A stretch of DNA of 64,000 bases from Micrasema longulum. Its lineage: Eukaryota; Arthropoda; Insecta; Trichoptera; Brachycentridae. The first letter of the stretch is position 1. Each line of letters opens with the position of its first letter. Positions 20,655 through 30,861 of the stretch are shown here, in pieces. The position numbers and the translations under genes are program-made. The notes beneath the pieces were generated by a model. The model worked only from the letters and a program-made list of their open reading frames with translations. It was not told the DNA's origin and ran no database searches. Location of the stretch: positions 1-64,000 of the forward strand of contig JAGVSM010004284.1 in the NCBI GenBank assembly GCA_022494885.1, written 5' to 3'.

Positions 20655-20735
20655 GGTGCAATTAGTGTCCTGACGAAGAGACGGGAATGTTTCGAAACCT
20701 GTAGACATAGAAAAGTAGGAAAGTTATATGCTGAC
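20655..20735 (+). ncRNA. Stem-loop motif, copy B (hammerhead-like layout)
   Basis: CTGACGAA is followed by a hairpin, GAGACG-GGAA-TGTTTC (20678-20693), then GAAACCTGTAGACATAG and AAAAGTAGG. Relative to copy A, two positions in the 3' strand of the stem change but still pair as G-T wobbles. A T-run precedes it. It may be part of a Penelope-like or SINE-like element; no ORF accompanies it. Confidence 0.38.
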
Positions 20736-21409
20736 ATTTATTGAAATGTTTTGACGCAAAGTTTATGCTTTAAATAATATGTATTATAGCAAATTTCATT
20801 AGATATTTTTTTTTTTTTTTTTTTCTGTTGGAAATGCATAGACTTTTTCCGACGATTCGAAATGGTGTTCGGTTATTATATTGCTATTATTTATTTATTG
20901 CCGACTCTCCCGTTATCCGCTCACTGGCGAAAAATTATAAATGAAATCAATGAAAAGTGTAAAACGTATTTGTTTGTTTATTTTGTTAAAATCATAAATT
21001 GAATTCAGGTTCAACCCTGTCGAGTAACATTATATATTATGTAGTGAGTAGTCACTACATATACGACGTAACAATAAAGCCCTACTTTGTCTATGATTAG
21101 GCTAAGCACTGCCTACTATTTGTAGCACTTAGGGAAATATCAACCCTTAATACTAACCTCTTACTTGTGTCACCCTTATTGCATGATGCGGCATTACATC
21201 AATAACAAAAACATCAGGATTTATGAAATAATAGCTAAATTTTTCCGAGGGAATATAAAATATAGACTTTTAGAATTAAAATCAGGTAAAATAGAACCTG
21301 ACTTAAAATAATCTCTTAAACTACAGGGTAAATATATCAAAAAGGGTTTTGACACAATATACGTTACAAATATATTACTCAAGTTTTCTTCGACTGTTTT
21401 TTCACAGTT
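20736..21409. other. AT-rich DNA, nothing assignable
   Basis: Contains an 18-base T-run at about 20807-20824 and a short direct repeat near 21040. No gene was seen. Confidence 0.4.
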
Positions 21410-21665
21410 TTAATATGATATTAGTATGTAGGTGAAATAATTCAATTAAACGAATCTCACCCGCATAAATAAAGGTTTTAGCTCTTTAACTTCACAAATA
21501 TCAATTAAAGGACTATAGATGTTAAAATATGGGCAGAATGTTAAATTTTACACGGTGTGTAAAGTGGCCACTTAAACCAGCCATTGATAGATCATAAGCC
21601 TTGTAGATGCCTGGACTTCTATATTACCTTTTCTTCGATGTTCTTAATCTCTGTTGTAATATGTT
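21410..21665. mobile_element. Palindromic family P, right half (P3)
   Basis: Starts TAGTATGTAGGTGAAATAAT, then CGAATCTCACCCGCATAAAT, and ends with the right arm (GTGGCCACTTAAACCAGCC, GCCTGGACTTCTATATTACC, TCTGTTGTAATATGTTAA). The left arm is absent. Confidence 0.7.
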
Positions 21666-21744
21666 AATTATGTAAAATAATTAATTGAGATAAATGTAGG
21701 CAGTTTTTAAATTTTGTATAGCAAAAAAGAAATCAATCATTTGT

Positions 21745-21915
21745 GCCGTTTTGTCTTAGGGGTAGGCAAAGCAGAAAAAACACTATATAACTCTATATTT
21801 ACATACCGACCTCACTTCCCCTGAATTTTTACATGCACGTGCGCCGATTATTCCGACTTCTGACATGTCCATCTACAAGCGTTTGTTGAATTTGGTCAAA
21901 TCATGTTTTAATTTA
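21745..21915 (-). mobile_element. LINE C-terminal fragment, family of 9.0-9.5 kb
   Basis: Minus-strand translation gives LVDGHVRSRNNRRTCM, matching LVDGHVKGRNNRRACV in the 9.0-9.5 kb copy. The end has TCTGCTTTGCCTACCCCTAAG. It is broken and short. Confidence 0.6.
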
Positions 21916-22004
21916 GGCAAGAACAAAATTAAAATTTATTTCGTAGATAAGCGGAGTGTAAGATTACAGTAAAAATCAATAATTAGTTACAATATTTAAG
22001 TTAG

Positions 22005-22345
22005 TCCAAATGTTTGTAGACAAAAGACTAGATTTCACCCCTCGGGAGTCATTAAAATTAAAAAATGACAACAGGGATGGAGAATACCTAAAATGAGGGA
22101 ATATGGAAGTCTAGACATTTACAGGGCTTATGACCTGTCATTGGCTAGTTTAAGTGGCCACTTTAGACACTGTGTAACATTCACCATTTTGCCTATGTTT
22201 GAACATTTATTTTTCTTCAATTCTTCCATTTGTTGGTTTTAGTGAAGTTAAAGAGCTAAAACCTTTATTGTTGTGAAGAGATTCGTCTGAATGAATTCTT
22301 TCGCATACTAGGCAATGCCTGAAAAAAATTCTAGTTTTTATATTC
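22005..22345. mobile_element. Palindromic family P, left half (P4)
   Basis: Outer end GTAGACAAAAGACTAGATTT, then ACAACAGGGATGGAGAATAC, AGGGAATATGGAAGTCTAG, GGCTTATGACCTGTCATTGG, GTGGCCACTTTAGACACTG and ACTAGGCAATGCCTGAAAAA. The right arm is missing. Confidence 0.7.
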
Positions 22346-23439
22346 CAAATATAATTTAGGTCCTTTTCACAAAATGGTATACAAAACAAAAAATTTAATA
22401 AAAAATATTTTGTTTTGTTGTGGTATTTGTTACAATCAGTATAGTGTAAAGTTTCCGCAAACTAAGTTTTGTAAAATTTCCATTCAAAATAAACGTAAAA
22501 ATTGCACTTTTCAATAAAAAATGATAAAAGCCCCATTAATAATTAGTTTCATATTTTCGTTTAGAAGTACCTTAAATCCAATTAAATTTGTAATTACCAG
22601 TGACCTGTTTCATGGCTATCTTGACATCTTTAAGGCTCGTATTGTTTGTTACATTTACACTTAAACAAAATACTTTCAAATTTCGTTATTAACGAAATCT
22701 TGTGTTTACAATTTTGCATTTTGTTTTGGTATAAAAAATAAATATATTACAATATAATTTGACTATACGAAAGACGTAAATCTTAAATAGGTTCTTAAAT
22801 GCGAAAAAATGTAATCTTGCATCACCTGCATTCATCAGGTAGGTAAAAATTACTAATATTTGTAAATCTTGATAAACAAATAAACAGACAAAGTGAAATA
22901 ACAAATTATTGATTTGATTTTTTATGTATAGTTGCACTTCAGATTGAAGGCGATTAAAATAAGCACAGTTTTATTATAAGTTTTCCAACAAAGAAAAAGC
23001 GTTGGTCGTTTTACTGAACTAAATTATTCATCAAAACCTTTTAGTTCTTTAATTTTCTCCATAAACTAGCCGTAAGTAAGCATGTTGGTGCTGTCGCAAA
23101 AAGAATTTTCCGAGTGGAAATATTATAAGTATTGCTGATTATAGAGTACGGCAAACGTCGTGTGTTACGATCATGTTACGTTTGCTTGGGAGTTGCTGTA
23201 AATAATATATAGAAACCTAGACGCTACAGGGACAGACTTCACTTGTCAAAGAACTTTGATCAGTTGTTATTTTAATGAATTATTTAATTACTTCGTTAGT
23301 TAATAATAAAACAATTGGGTGACTCGATAGGGTAAAAAAGATTTCATTTTACAATTCAAATTTATCGTTAAGTAAGCAGTGTGAGCAATCAAAAAAAAAT
23401 TATATTAACCTAATTTATTAGGTCCCTTAATATGGTCTC
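22346..23439. other. AT-rich DNA with a motif remnant
   Basis: At 22590-22632, CCAGTGACCTGTTTCATGGC and ATCTTTAAGGC are an inverse variant of the GAAAC-GGTCACTGG motif seen near 46.42 and 58.35 kb. Otherwise nothing was recognised. Confidence 0.4.
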
Positions 23440-23530
23440 ATTTTGAGTTATATGATTTTTTAAATGTTTATAACATTTATTGAGACACAAGTCCCAAGTC
23501 CTGTGTTGAGTTGGGACGAATATATTACGT
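23440..23530 (-). mobile_element. LINE 3' tail of the 12.1-12.5 kb family
   Basis: ATTGAGACACAAGTCCCAAG, then TCCTGTGTTGAGTTGGGACG is the reverse complement of CGTCCCATCTCAACACAGGA and the following bases in the 12.4 kb copy. Confidence 0.6.
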
Positions 23531-24399
23531 ATAAAACTTTAACAATTAATATCACTATATATACTCCATATAACAAAAACACAATTAAAAGATACACGGG
23601 ATATCAAATATAAAAAAGGATATGTAATAAAAAAATGTTTAAAATATGTAAAAATAAAATAATAAGTTTTAATTGTAATAAATGCATTAATTTATTTCAA
23701 TGTCCGATTTAAACAAAATGTCTGTTGACAGATAAATTTAGTACATTTGAATGCAAAAAATCCTAGAAAATCTACTGCAGTACGTCATTCCGTGGAGACT
23801 AGAGGTGGTAAAAAAAAATTACGACTGTTATTTTAAAATACGTATTTTTCTGAAACAGTTTCACAAAAATTATACTGTTACTGTGATTAAAAAAATAGCA
23901 TGGGTGTCAAATGATACTGTTTTTAAAAATAAAAGTTTTGATGTGCATGGGCAAAATCGTATTCATCCCCGCCCCATAAAAACGAAAAATTATTCAAAAA
24001 CATCAAACCGTGGCCATCGCTCCCTCTCTCCGAAAGTGAAAAAATGTCATACTGTTTCTTAAATAAAAGTTTAAATCTTTTTGGTAAAACTGTTCTAGCA
24101 GTTGCTTGTACCAGATTTTTTCCCACAAACACAGTTTAACGAAACAAAATTATCACACATTGAAGTGTCGACAGGCTTCGGGCAAGGTGGTCTGATGGCA
24201 TAAGACGGGTTGCAATAATTGATGGGATGGGGTTCACTCGCCATAGGGAGACGTGGAGATCTAAGGAGAGGGTCAATGTTTACCATTAGACACGAGAGAG
24301 CTGATGATGTTTGGAAATTGATTTAAAAATAAATATTTATCGGCTCTTATTTCATTAAGATGTTATTTATTTCACCGGGCAGTTTATTAGATGGTAATC
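23531..24399. other. AT-rich DNA with a GC-richer patch
   Basis: The patch at about 24165-24290 can be read on the minus strand as SPRLPMASEPHPINYCNPSY, but there are no splice sites in phase and no family I recognise. It is left unassigned; an old transposon is possible. Confidence 0.35.
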
Positions 24400-24882
24400 G
24401 GGTATATTGGGCCCTGATATAAAGGCGTCTGTCAGTTACAATGCATAAAAGAAAATGGTGAGCAAGTGGAAAAGGAGTAAACCTTTTTACATCCTGTAAA
24501 TTTTTTCTATGTGTTGGTTTTAATTGTCAAACATCTTCTTTTTATTGATATATTATTTTTTATTTTCTAATTTATATTTATAATTCAATTTTAATTATGA
24601 TGGGTATGTTTTCTAATTTATATTTACGTTTCATTTTTTAATTATAAATAGTATATTTTCTTATTTGAATTTATGCTTCAATTTTTGTTATTAATTTATG
24701 TTTATTTTTCTTTTTATGATACTATAATTATTATTAAAATTTTTAAGCATCATTTAATGAAAAAAAACACATGTTAAAAGAAGGTCCTGCTTGAACACAG
24801 GAATTTACTAGCTAGTCGGGACCTGAAACAATGAAAATCTGTACATTTAAAAACAGTGAAATAAATAAATAATCATTATTCA
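24400..24882 (+). mobile_element. LINE 3' end with AT-rich minisatellite UTR, copy 1
   Basis: ATTGGGCCCTGATATAAAGG, then CGTCTGTCAGTTACAATG and GTGAGCAAGTGG match the last codons of the element at 49511-50677. The UTR repeats a roughly 50-60 bp AT-rich unit (TTTTCTAATTTATATTTA, TTCAATTTTT). It ends AAGCATCATTTAATG, GGAATTTACTAGCTAGTCGG and GACCTGAAACAATG. Confidence 0.7.
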
Positions 24883-24884
24883 GC

Positions 24885-25379
24885 GATTTTGTATCAAGTT
24901 TAAATTTAATTTCGTTACGTGTATTTCTTGGTACAAATATTTACCAACCTAGTTTTCGCTCAAAACACATGATGGAATGACGCGCGATCGCGCAGCTAGT
25001 ATTTACAATCAATAATCTGTGAATTAATTAAATCAGTCAGCAAATAATGAACATTTGCCTAAATCCAGCGTCGATCCGGGGACTGTTTGTTCGACAAAGC
25101 ACAGCTGCGCATTTGGGATGCTTGAGTCAATTCCAAGACCTTTTGTTCACGAAAGGCCATATTCGCATGTCAGAATGTCATTGCTGTAATTAATTCGGTG
25201 GCTAAGCAACCACAGATGTCAAATTTAAAATACAAAGCAATTTGATCCATACAATTTTTATTTGAAGTAGTTCTCCATTTTGTATTTTAAGAAGCCAAAT
25301 TTGAGTATAAAAAAAATATGAGAAAAGGATTAAATTAGTAATCGTCTCTATCTGAATATAGAAATAAATTGGAGCATGT
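24885..25379. other. AT-rich DNA, nothing certain
   Basis: A piece at 25060-25125 (GCGTCGATCCGGGGACTG, GACAAAGCACAGCTGCGC) could be an inverted, decayed tRNA-like SINE head. Not enough to call. Confidence 0.3.
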
Positions 25380-25850
25380 ATATAATACTCGGTTCACTAG
25401 TGTAGATGGACTAGCTCTCCCTTAACTCAATAATAAATACGGGAAAATAACGTTAAGAGTACAAAATACCAAAAATGTATAATATGCTCCCATTAAATAT
25501 AAAAAAAACAAAAACACTTATCAGGCTCAAGAGAAAAACGTGTGCTGAAAATCTGGCTTTTAGAACGTGCTTTTTTATACTGATTTTTTTTTGTGTTTTT
25601 CTTTTTTATTTTAGACAAATTTTAATTTCAATTTTTCTACGTGTAACATATTTTCGATGCACATGAGAAAACATATTTTCATTTTTTTCCATGGTAATGA
25701 GTTTTTTTATATGTTATAGAATTTAAGAGATAATAATATGTATATATATTAGAACTTAACTATAAGCACCTGCTGACAAACTGCATTTTATGCAGTTCAG
25801 TAGGACTTGATAATTTATATTTCTGGTAAATAAAAAATAAAAATTAACCT
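25380..25850 (+). mobile_element. LINE C-terminus and 3' UTR
   Basis: MYNMLPLNIKKTKTLIRLKR matches the final Jockey/CR1 motif (YN-x-LP-x-x-I-x-x-x-x-x-x-x-FK-x-x-L). The AT-rich UTR includes CTGCTGACAAACTGCATTTT and GCAGTTCAGTAGGACTTG, then a (TAAA)-type tail. Confidence 0.55.
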
Positions 25851-26055
25851 TTATAAATAGTTCAACTCTTGGGATGGTTGAGGTAAAATATTGGTTTTAA
25901 AGGTAATTTTATACTTGAATATATCATTGTCAATGGAGAGACACCTAAACGCAAGACAATTATTTATTTGTTTATATTTATTTAAAGAAAACACCAGGCA
26001 TAACAAAAATCCTAATTTTCGAAATTAAGCCATTATAGGCCAATTATATTAAAAT

Positions 26056-26222
26056 CGTGTTGCGGTCTTGTGGCTGGTGTCTCGGACTCACGGACCTTAG
26101 GTTCGTGGTTCGAATCCCACTGTACCCCAACTCGATTCCCATTTTCTAATAGTGAGTTATTTACAACTCGTTGGAAATGGCCTTCAAAATGAAATATTTG
26201 GGTAAATTATAAGAACTCAAAT
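26056..26222 (+). mobile_element. tRNA-derived SINE, family 1, fullest copy
   Basis: Head TTGCGGTCTTGTGGCTGGTG, then TCTCGGACTCACGGAC; B-box GGTTCGAATCC at 26107-26117; body CCCAACTCGATTCCC; tail TTACAACTCGTTGGAAATGG, then GAAATATTTGGGTAAA and AAGAACTCAAATA. An (AT)n tract follows at 26238-26258. Confidence 0.8.
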
Positions 26223-26540
26223 ATATCGTTTTAAAAAATATATATATATATATATTTCTATATATTATTAAATACAAAGCCAAAATAAAAATCATTACTT
26301 TCATATGACAAGTAATAAATTGAGGTAAACTGCATTTTGTGTTTTAATGCAGTGCTTTGGCCACTATTGGGTGCAGTAAGGGATGTAATGATGATAAATA
26401 TAAAGCACTTCTGTTTTCAATAATGATTTTCATATAAAAGATAATAAATCAAGGGTTAAAAATATTTATGAATAAAATCGTTTCAATTATCAAAATTTAC
26501 ATTGAAATTGTAACATTTTGAGTTTGAAAATCACTCGTTT
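26223..26540. other. AT-rich DNA with (AT)n microsatellite
   Basis: No other feature was recognised. Confidence 0.45.
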
Positions 26541-26693
26541 TGCAGCAGCAAAAAAGTACTAATAAAAGTCACTAGATGTCAATAAAATTAACTTTTTTAG
26601 ACAGCTGGTAAACCACGTGAAAACACGGGACCGGGACACAACGCATTGTTATATAATCACGTGTTTACACGGCTCCGGGACACAAAGTGTTAA
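26541..26693 (-). mobile_element. MITE M, truncated copy M3
   Basis: The right edge is TTAA (26690-26693). On the minus strand it starts TTAACACTTTGTGTCCCGG, followed by the arm with GTGTAAACACGTGATTATAT and TTTTCACGTGGTTTACC, then the spacer (ATTGACATCTAGTGAC). The second arm and the distal half are missing. Confidence 0.7.
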
Positions 26694-26707
26694 TATTTTT
26701 TGTTACG

Positions 26708-26884
26708 TTAAGGTAAGATGATCAGTGATGATCGGCTTCATGTGCCAGTCCAGAGACTATGAAACTTTCTAGTTTAGGAACCGTTTTTCAAATAAATATT
26801 TTATGTCAACCATACCGCGAATCGAACCCGAGACCTCTTGCATGGTAGACAGATGCACTGACCATTTGAGCACGAGGCGGACAT
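26708..26884 (-). mobile_element. tRNA-derived SINE, family 2
   Basis: Minus-strand head: GTCCGCCTCGTGCTCAAATG, GTCAGTGCATCTG; B-box region GGTCTCGGGTTCGATTCG; body ends TCATCTTACC. A good copy of the tRNA-like region. Confidence 0.75.
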
Positions 26885-26984
26885 GTATATGGTACCTATT
26901 TTTATATTTCTGTGGGTACGTTAAAAAAATGTTGCCAATTTTCGTATTTATTTAAATTAACGTTATTATCATACATTGGGTGTA

Positions 26985-27195
26985 TTTGAAACTCGTGCTG
27001 GAGTTCGTCAGGGATGTGTCTTGTCACCCTTACTAATCATTATTTATACTGAATATGTAATGAGAACAGTATTCGAGAATGGGACAAGGGCATCTCTACT
27101 AACATAAGACGAATATCAAATTTGAGATACGCCGGTGACAAAATGCTGATGCCGATAATGCTGATGACAAAAGTAGAAATATATTCATTTAAAAA
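26985..27195 (+). mobile_element. LINE reverse-transcriptase palm fragment
   Basis: The reading FETRAGVRQGCVLSP, allowing a small shift, is followed by IIIYTEYVMRTVFENG, and in the next frame by LRYAGDKM. G-V-RQGC-LSP and RYADD are RT motifs; the second Asp-Asp pair reads Gly-Asp here. It is a broken RTE-like fragment. Confidence 0.65.
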
Positions 27196-27217
27196 AAAAA
27201 AGAGCAAAAATTAGGCC

Positions 27218-28489
27218 TTAACACTTTGTATCCCGAAGCAGTGTAAACACGTGATTGTTTAACCCTTAGACTGCTAAACAACGATATATCGTTGTTGTTA
27301 ATCCCTATCATAAAGTTCTAACTAAACTGATGCTGACTGACGTCATAATCCCCAAAAGGGTAAATGAATTCGGGAACTGCTTGTTGCACTTAACCGTCAG
27401 TGGTATAAAACATTTTCAAAACATTAAAATTACTTATTCGACGGGTTATTATTCAGTTTCGTACCTATTTCAGCCCTACGGAAAATATAATACAAAAAAT
27501 GTTTTCTTAAGCGCGGTAAAAATTTGAACATTAAATTGTGTACAGCAAAGTTTCTTGAAAATTAATAAAAAATAATATAAAATATTTTAATAAAAACGAA
27601 CTACTTTGAACGACATCACTTGTTCATATGAATCATCCAAGGTATATTTTACTCAAATTTTGTTTAGCATGCATGGAAGTGGTAGGTTTGATAATAAGGG
27701 CACTTTGCCCCGCAATCAACAAAAAAACCATCATAATACTGTCGTTTCAATAATAACTATTAAAACAATGCGCCTTGAGATTGCTGTGCGAGATCATTTT
27801 TGTTTGTTTTTATTTTCGATTAAGAAAGGGTTTACAACCGCTGTACGAGAATGTGTTGCGGGCGGCACGAGTTGTCTAGCTTGCTCACTCCACTGGGCTT
27901 GAATTAGATATTTATGGAATGGAAGATTTTTCTTGGAATTGCTATTAATTTTTAAAACAGTAGTGTGTTTGGAAAACAACGTATTCGATAAAATATTTTT
28001 AAAATGTATTAATAATAAGATTTCTGATTAGATTCTTAAAAAACTGCGTAGCAGCGTAAGGGTTAACCACGCGTTGTGTCCCGGTCCCGTGGATGTGATT
28101 TACCAGCTATTCAAAAAAGTGCATTTTATTGACATCTAGTGACTTTTAGTACTTTTTCGCTGCTGGTAAACTTTGTGAAAACACGGGACCGGGACACAAC
28201 GCGTGGTTATTATAATCACTTGTTTACACGGCTCCAGGATACAAAGCACAAAAAAAGGAGTGAGACGCTGTAGGTATATGTGCGAACATTGCAATGTGGC
28301 TCTCCATAAAGGGCAATGTTGGCAAAACTGTCATACAAAAATGACTTATTAAATTGTTTCAAATAAATATGAGAAGTAAAAATTGACTTAACCCAGTATT
28401 TTAACCCTGCACAAAGCATGAAATTTCACAAAAATGGGCCGGGCACAGGGTAAATTCTATGTGTATACGGCCGGTGCTCAAAGTGTCAA
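27218..28489 (+). mobile_element. MITE M, copy M2, split by a nested TTAA element
   Basis: The outer ends are TTAACACTTTGTATCCCG (27218) and GGTGCTCAAAGTGTCAA (to 28489; the terminal TTAA has become TCAA). The left piece is 27218-27262 and the remainder 28063-28489. Removing 27263-28066 and keeping one TTAA restores the arm seen in M1 (...CACGTGATTG-TTTAA-CCACGCG...). Outer length without the insert is about 468 bp, close to M1's 495. Confidence 0.78.
27263..28066. mobile_element. piggyBac-type non-autonomous element nested in M2
   Basis: The 800-bp insert is flanked by TTAA (27259-27262 and 28063-28066). The terminal inverted repeats are CCCTTAGACTGCTA at the left and, reverse-complemented, CCCTTACGCTGCTA at the right. 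CCC-starting ends with TTAA duplication are characteristic of piggyBac elements (established knowledge). No transposase remains. The left end also has a mini-palindrome, CAACGATATATCGTTG (about 27279-27294). An internal block near 27466-27560 is shared with repeat D. Confidence 0.78.
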
Positions 28490-29160
28490 AATCAACGGGA
28501 AAAAGATCAAAATGATGCAATTACCGAAAAAATGAGAAAAGACTGAAAGTAACTCAAATAGGATTTGCGAGGTCTTTAGTATATTGTTTATTTATAAATG
28601 ATTAAATAATAAAATAGATTGCCCCAAACTATTAGCTTTAATAAACTTTCGTATTCCACATAGATTTATTTTTTTGTTTTACAGTCATCACCGTGCTACT
28701 AATTATTCATTGAATTCGCCGATTATTCGCATGCAGCGACTTGCAAATCAATACAGTGATGATTTAGATTTATTTTATACCACGCCGCTGATGATTAAGT
28801 CCTGTGTTTTGAAAAAGGATTAACAATTAAAAATTCAAATAATGATAAGTTCTTCACTTTTTTTATAACTCTTTACTCTTGTGTATATAATTATTTTTTA
28901 AATTTATTATTGTTTAATATTTATATTTATATAAACCAAGAAGTAAAGTTTTTAACTTTCCTTTTAGAGCACTTTCTTTTTTTTTCTTCTCTTCCTCATT
29001 TTTTAAAACTGCTATTTTTGTGTTTACCATTGTATACTTTTCTCGATGTTTTTGTTATTTTTTAAAAATAGTATGTTATTATTTGTTGTGTTTTTTACAC
29101 TGGTTTTATTGTAATTATGTAAAAGGTTCATAGAACCGTAAATAAGCTAATAAATATATT
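28490..29160. other. Single-copy-looking island followed by LINE-like tail
   Basis: At 28685-28800 is a GC-richer stretch with homeodomain-type cores (CTAATTATTCATTG) and an inverted octamer-like site, TTGCAAAT (28741-28748); it could be regulatory. From 28850 to 29160 the sequence is AT-rich with AAAGGTTCATAGAACCGTAA near its end, resembling a retroelement tail. Confidence 0.35.
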
Positions 29161-29164
29161 ACAA

Positions 29165-29525
29165 TATTTGAGTTTGTCGAAATGTTCATTGACAAAAGAC
29201 TGGATTTCACCCCCTCGGGGGTCATTAAGATCAACAAATTACAACAGGCATGGAGAATACCTTAAATAAGGGAATATGGAAGTCAAGGCATTTACAGGGC
29301 TTATGATTTGTCATTGGCAGGTTTCAGCTCTTTGACTTCACTAAAATCAACAAATGGAAGAGTTGAAGAAATATAGATGTTCAAACATAGGCAAATGGTG
29401 AATGTTACAGTGTGTAAAGTGGCCACTTAAACCAGCCAATGACAGGTCATAAGCCCTGTAAATGCCTTGACTTCCATATTCCCTTATTTAAGGTATTCTC
29501 CATCCCTGTTGTAATTTGTTAATCT
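29165..29525. mobile_element. Palindromic family P, copy P5 with near-perfect arms
   Basis: The outer end GTCGAAATGTTCATTGACAA is followed by GACTGGATTTCACCCCCTCG. The arms at 29234-29319 and 29434-29520 are inverted repeats of about 86 bp, including AACAGGCATGGAGAATACC, AAGGCATTTACAGGGCTTAT, and GGGAATATGGAAGTCAAGG. The interior is the right-half sequence. Confidence 0.8.
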
Positions 29526-29874
29526 TAATAAATATATATTTATTAATTTGACAATTATATTCTGCATTAATTAAAGAGCTGTTTAACCCATTACGTAATG
29601 CAGACTGTTAACATGCTATTACGCGTGTTGTCCAGATGTTTTTTAAAATTTATTTTTAACTGATAATTTTTATATTTCATAATCATCATCTTCCTTTTTT
29701 AATTTGTTTTTTAACTACGTATTTTACTATCTTTTTCGCTATACTCTCACTATGTCTACTGCCTTTATTTATTTTTTCCATGTATTGATTTGTTTTTTTT
29801 TTACCGGCTTAGAAAGAAGTAAATAATCCTAGTTAGATAGTCAAAGCAACTTTGAATAAATGTAAAATTTTACG

Positions 29875-30200
29875 TTTATAATATGTTAATATGTACATCT
29901 CCCTTCCCCTCCTTATCCTCTCTTCAAGCATTCTTGTCCTAATCCCGCCCAATTTACAGTAACTTAATGTCAATTCTTTGATTATTGAAAAATATTTACG
30001 AGTAGGTAGGTACATGAAAATAACATTTTTATATGTATGAACTTATATGTATTTATTTGAAATGTAATATATTTTCTTTACTAACTTTGTATACTTTGTA
30101 GAAATCTGTTATTAGTTCGGAGTTTATACACTATATATATTTGTTTACTATTAATATGTATGTAGAACTGTTGATTTCTCAAATAAAATAAATAAATAAT
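29875..30200 (+). mobile_element. LINE 3' UTR, pair with 48.35-48.69 kb
   Basis: CCTTATCCTCTCTTCAAGCA, then CGCCCAATTTACAGTAACTT, GAGTTTATACACTATATAT and GTAGAACTGTTGATTTC, ending with an AATAAA-rich tail, match 48350-48690. No coding part is preserved. Confidence 0.65.
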
Positions 30201-30235
30201 AAATAAAAGAATAATAATGATAAATAAAAAATATT

Positions 30236-30322
30236 TGATATCAACCATGTAGGGAATCGAGCCCGAGACCTCTTGCATAGTAGGCAAACGCGCTGACCAT
30301 TACACCACAAGGCCGACATACA
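30236..30322 (-). mobile_element. tRNA-derived SINE, family 2, head only
   Basis: Minus strand: GTCGGCCTTGTGGTGTAATG, GTCAGCGCGTTTGCC, then GAGGTCTCGGGCTCGATTCC. A-box and B-box are clear. It is the best-preserved tRNA-like head in the window but has no acceptor stem partner. Confidence 0.7.
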
Positions 30323-30369
30323 TTTTATTTTTAGTATTCTTTCATAATATGCATGTTTTCCTTTTAATT

Positions 30370-30475
30370 TTGTTCTATCCTAACTCATTACAGGGCTCTT
30401 GGCCTCATGGAGTTAGGGATACGATATTATTTTTTTGTAATATGCATTTTTGTATGAATAAATTAATTAATTAAT
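30370..30475 (+). mobile_element. LINE 3' tail of the 12.1-12.5 kb family
   Basis: CTCATTACAGGGCTCTTGGC, CTCATGGAGTTAGGGATACG, ending ATGAATAAATTAATTAAT. Confidence 0.5.
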
Positions 30476-30709
30476 AGTATTGTCACAATTATGGTTATTT
30501 TTTTCTAAACAACAGAATTTTAATCCGTTTCGTGTAGGGATAGGCAGAGAAAATAAAACGCCACACCCCACTTTAACCCCAAATAAAAAATAATGGAAAA
30601 ATTAGCTTTTAATCAATTCTTAATCAGCTCGATTACGTAAAGTTTAAAGAACTTTGACCAAACCTTTAATTTTTTAAACTAAATTTTTTTTTTTAAATCT
30701 TCATCATTA

Positions 30710-30850
30710 TAAATCCCTTTCCACACCTAAGGCACTGCATTGGTACACCAATCACAGCGTATCTTGGCATTTTTCTTTTAAAGATGATTAGTCTTACGGT
30801 TTAGGGGCCAGTTCAGGGACTAGGAAATATTGTAGTGTAGAAACACAACA
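30710..30850 (-). mobile_element. tRNA-derived SINE, family 2, tail part
   Basis: CACCTAAGGCACTGCATTGG, then CACAGCGTATCTTGGC, GATTAGTCTTACGGTTTAGG and CCAGTTCAGGGACTAGG match the body and tail of other copies, inverted. Confidence 0.6.
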
Positions 30851-30861
30851 ACTTATAAATT

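Noticed and set aside
6945..20735. Calling the stem-loop motif a true hammerhead ribozyme
   Set aside because: Only the central hairpin and flanking core-like bases fit. An extra base before the stem and absence of stems I and III make the claim unsafe, so it is reported as resemblance.
24095..24286. 63-codon minus-strand frame rich in Pro and Cys
   Set aside because: An AG precedes part of it, but no in-phase donor follows and it does not join in phase to the known exons in a supported way.
30236..30322. Possible tRNA gene (clear A-box and B-box)
   Set aside because: The same head occurs in many copies with family 2 SINE bodies, and no acceptor stem can be paired. It is a SINE head.
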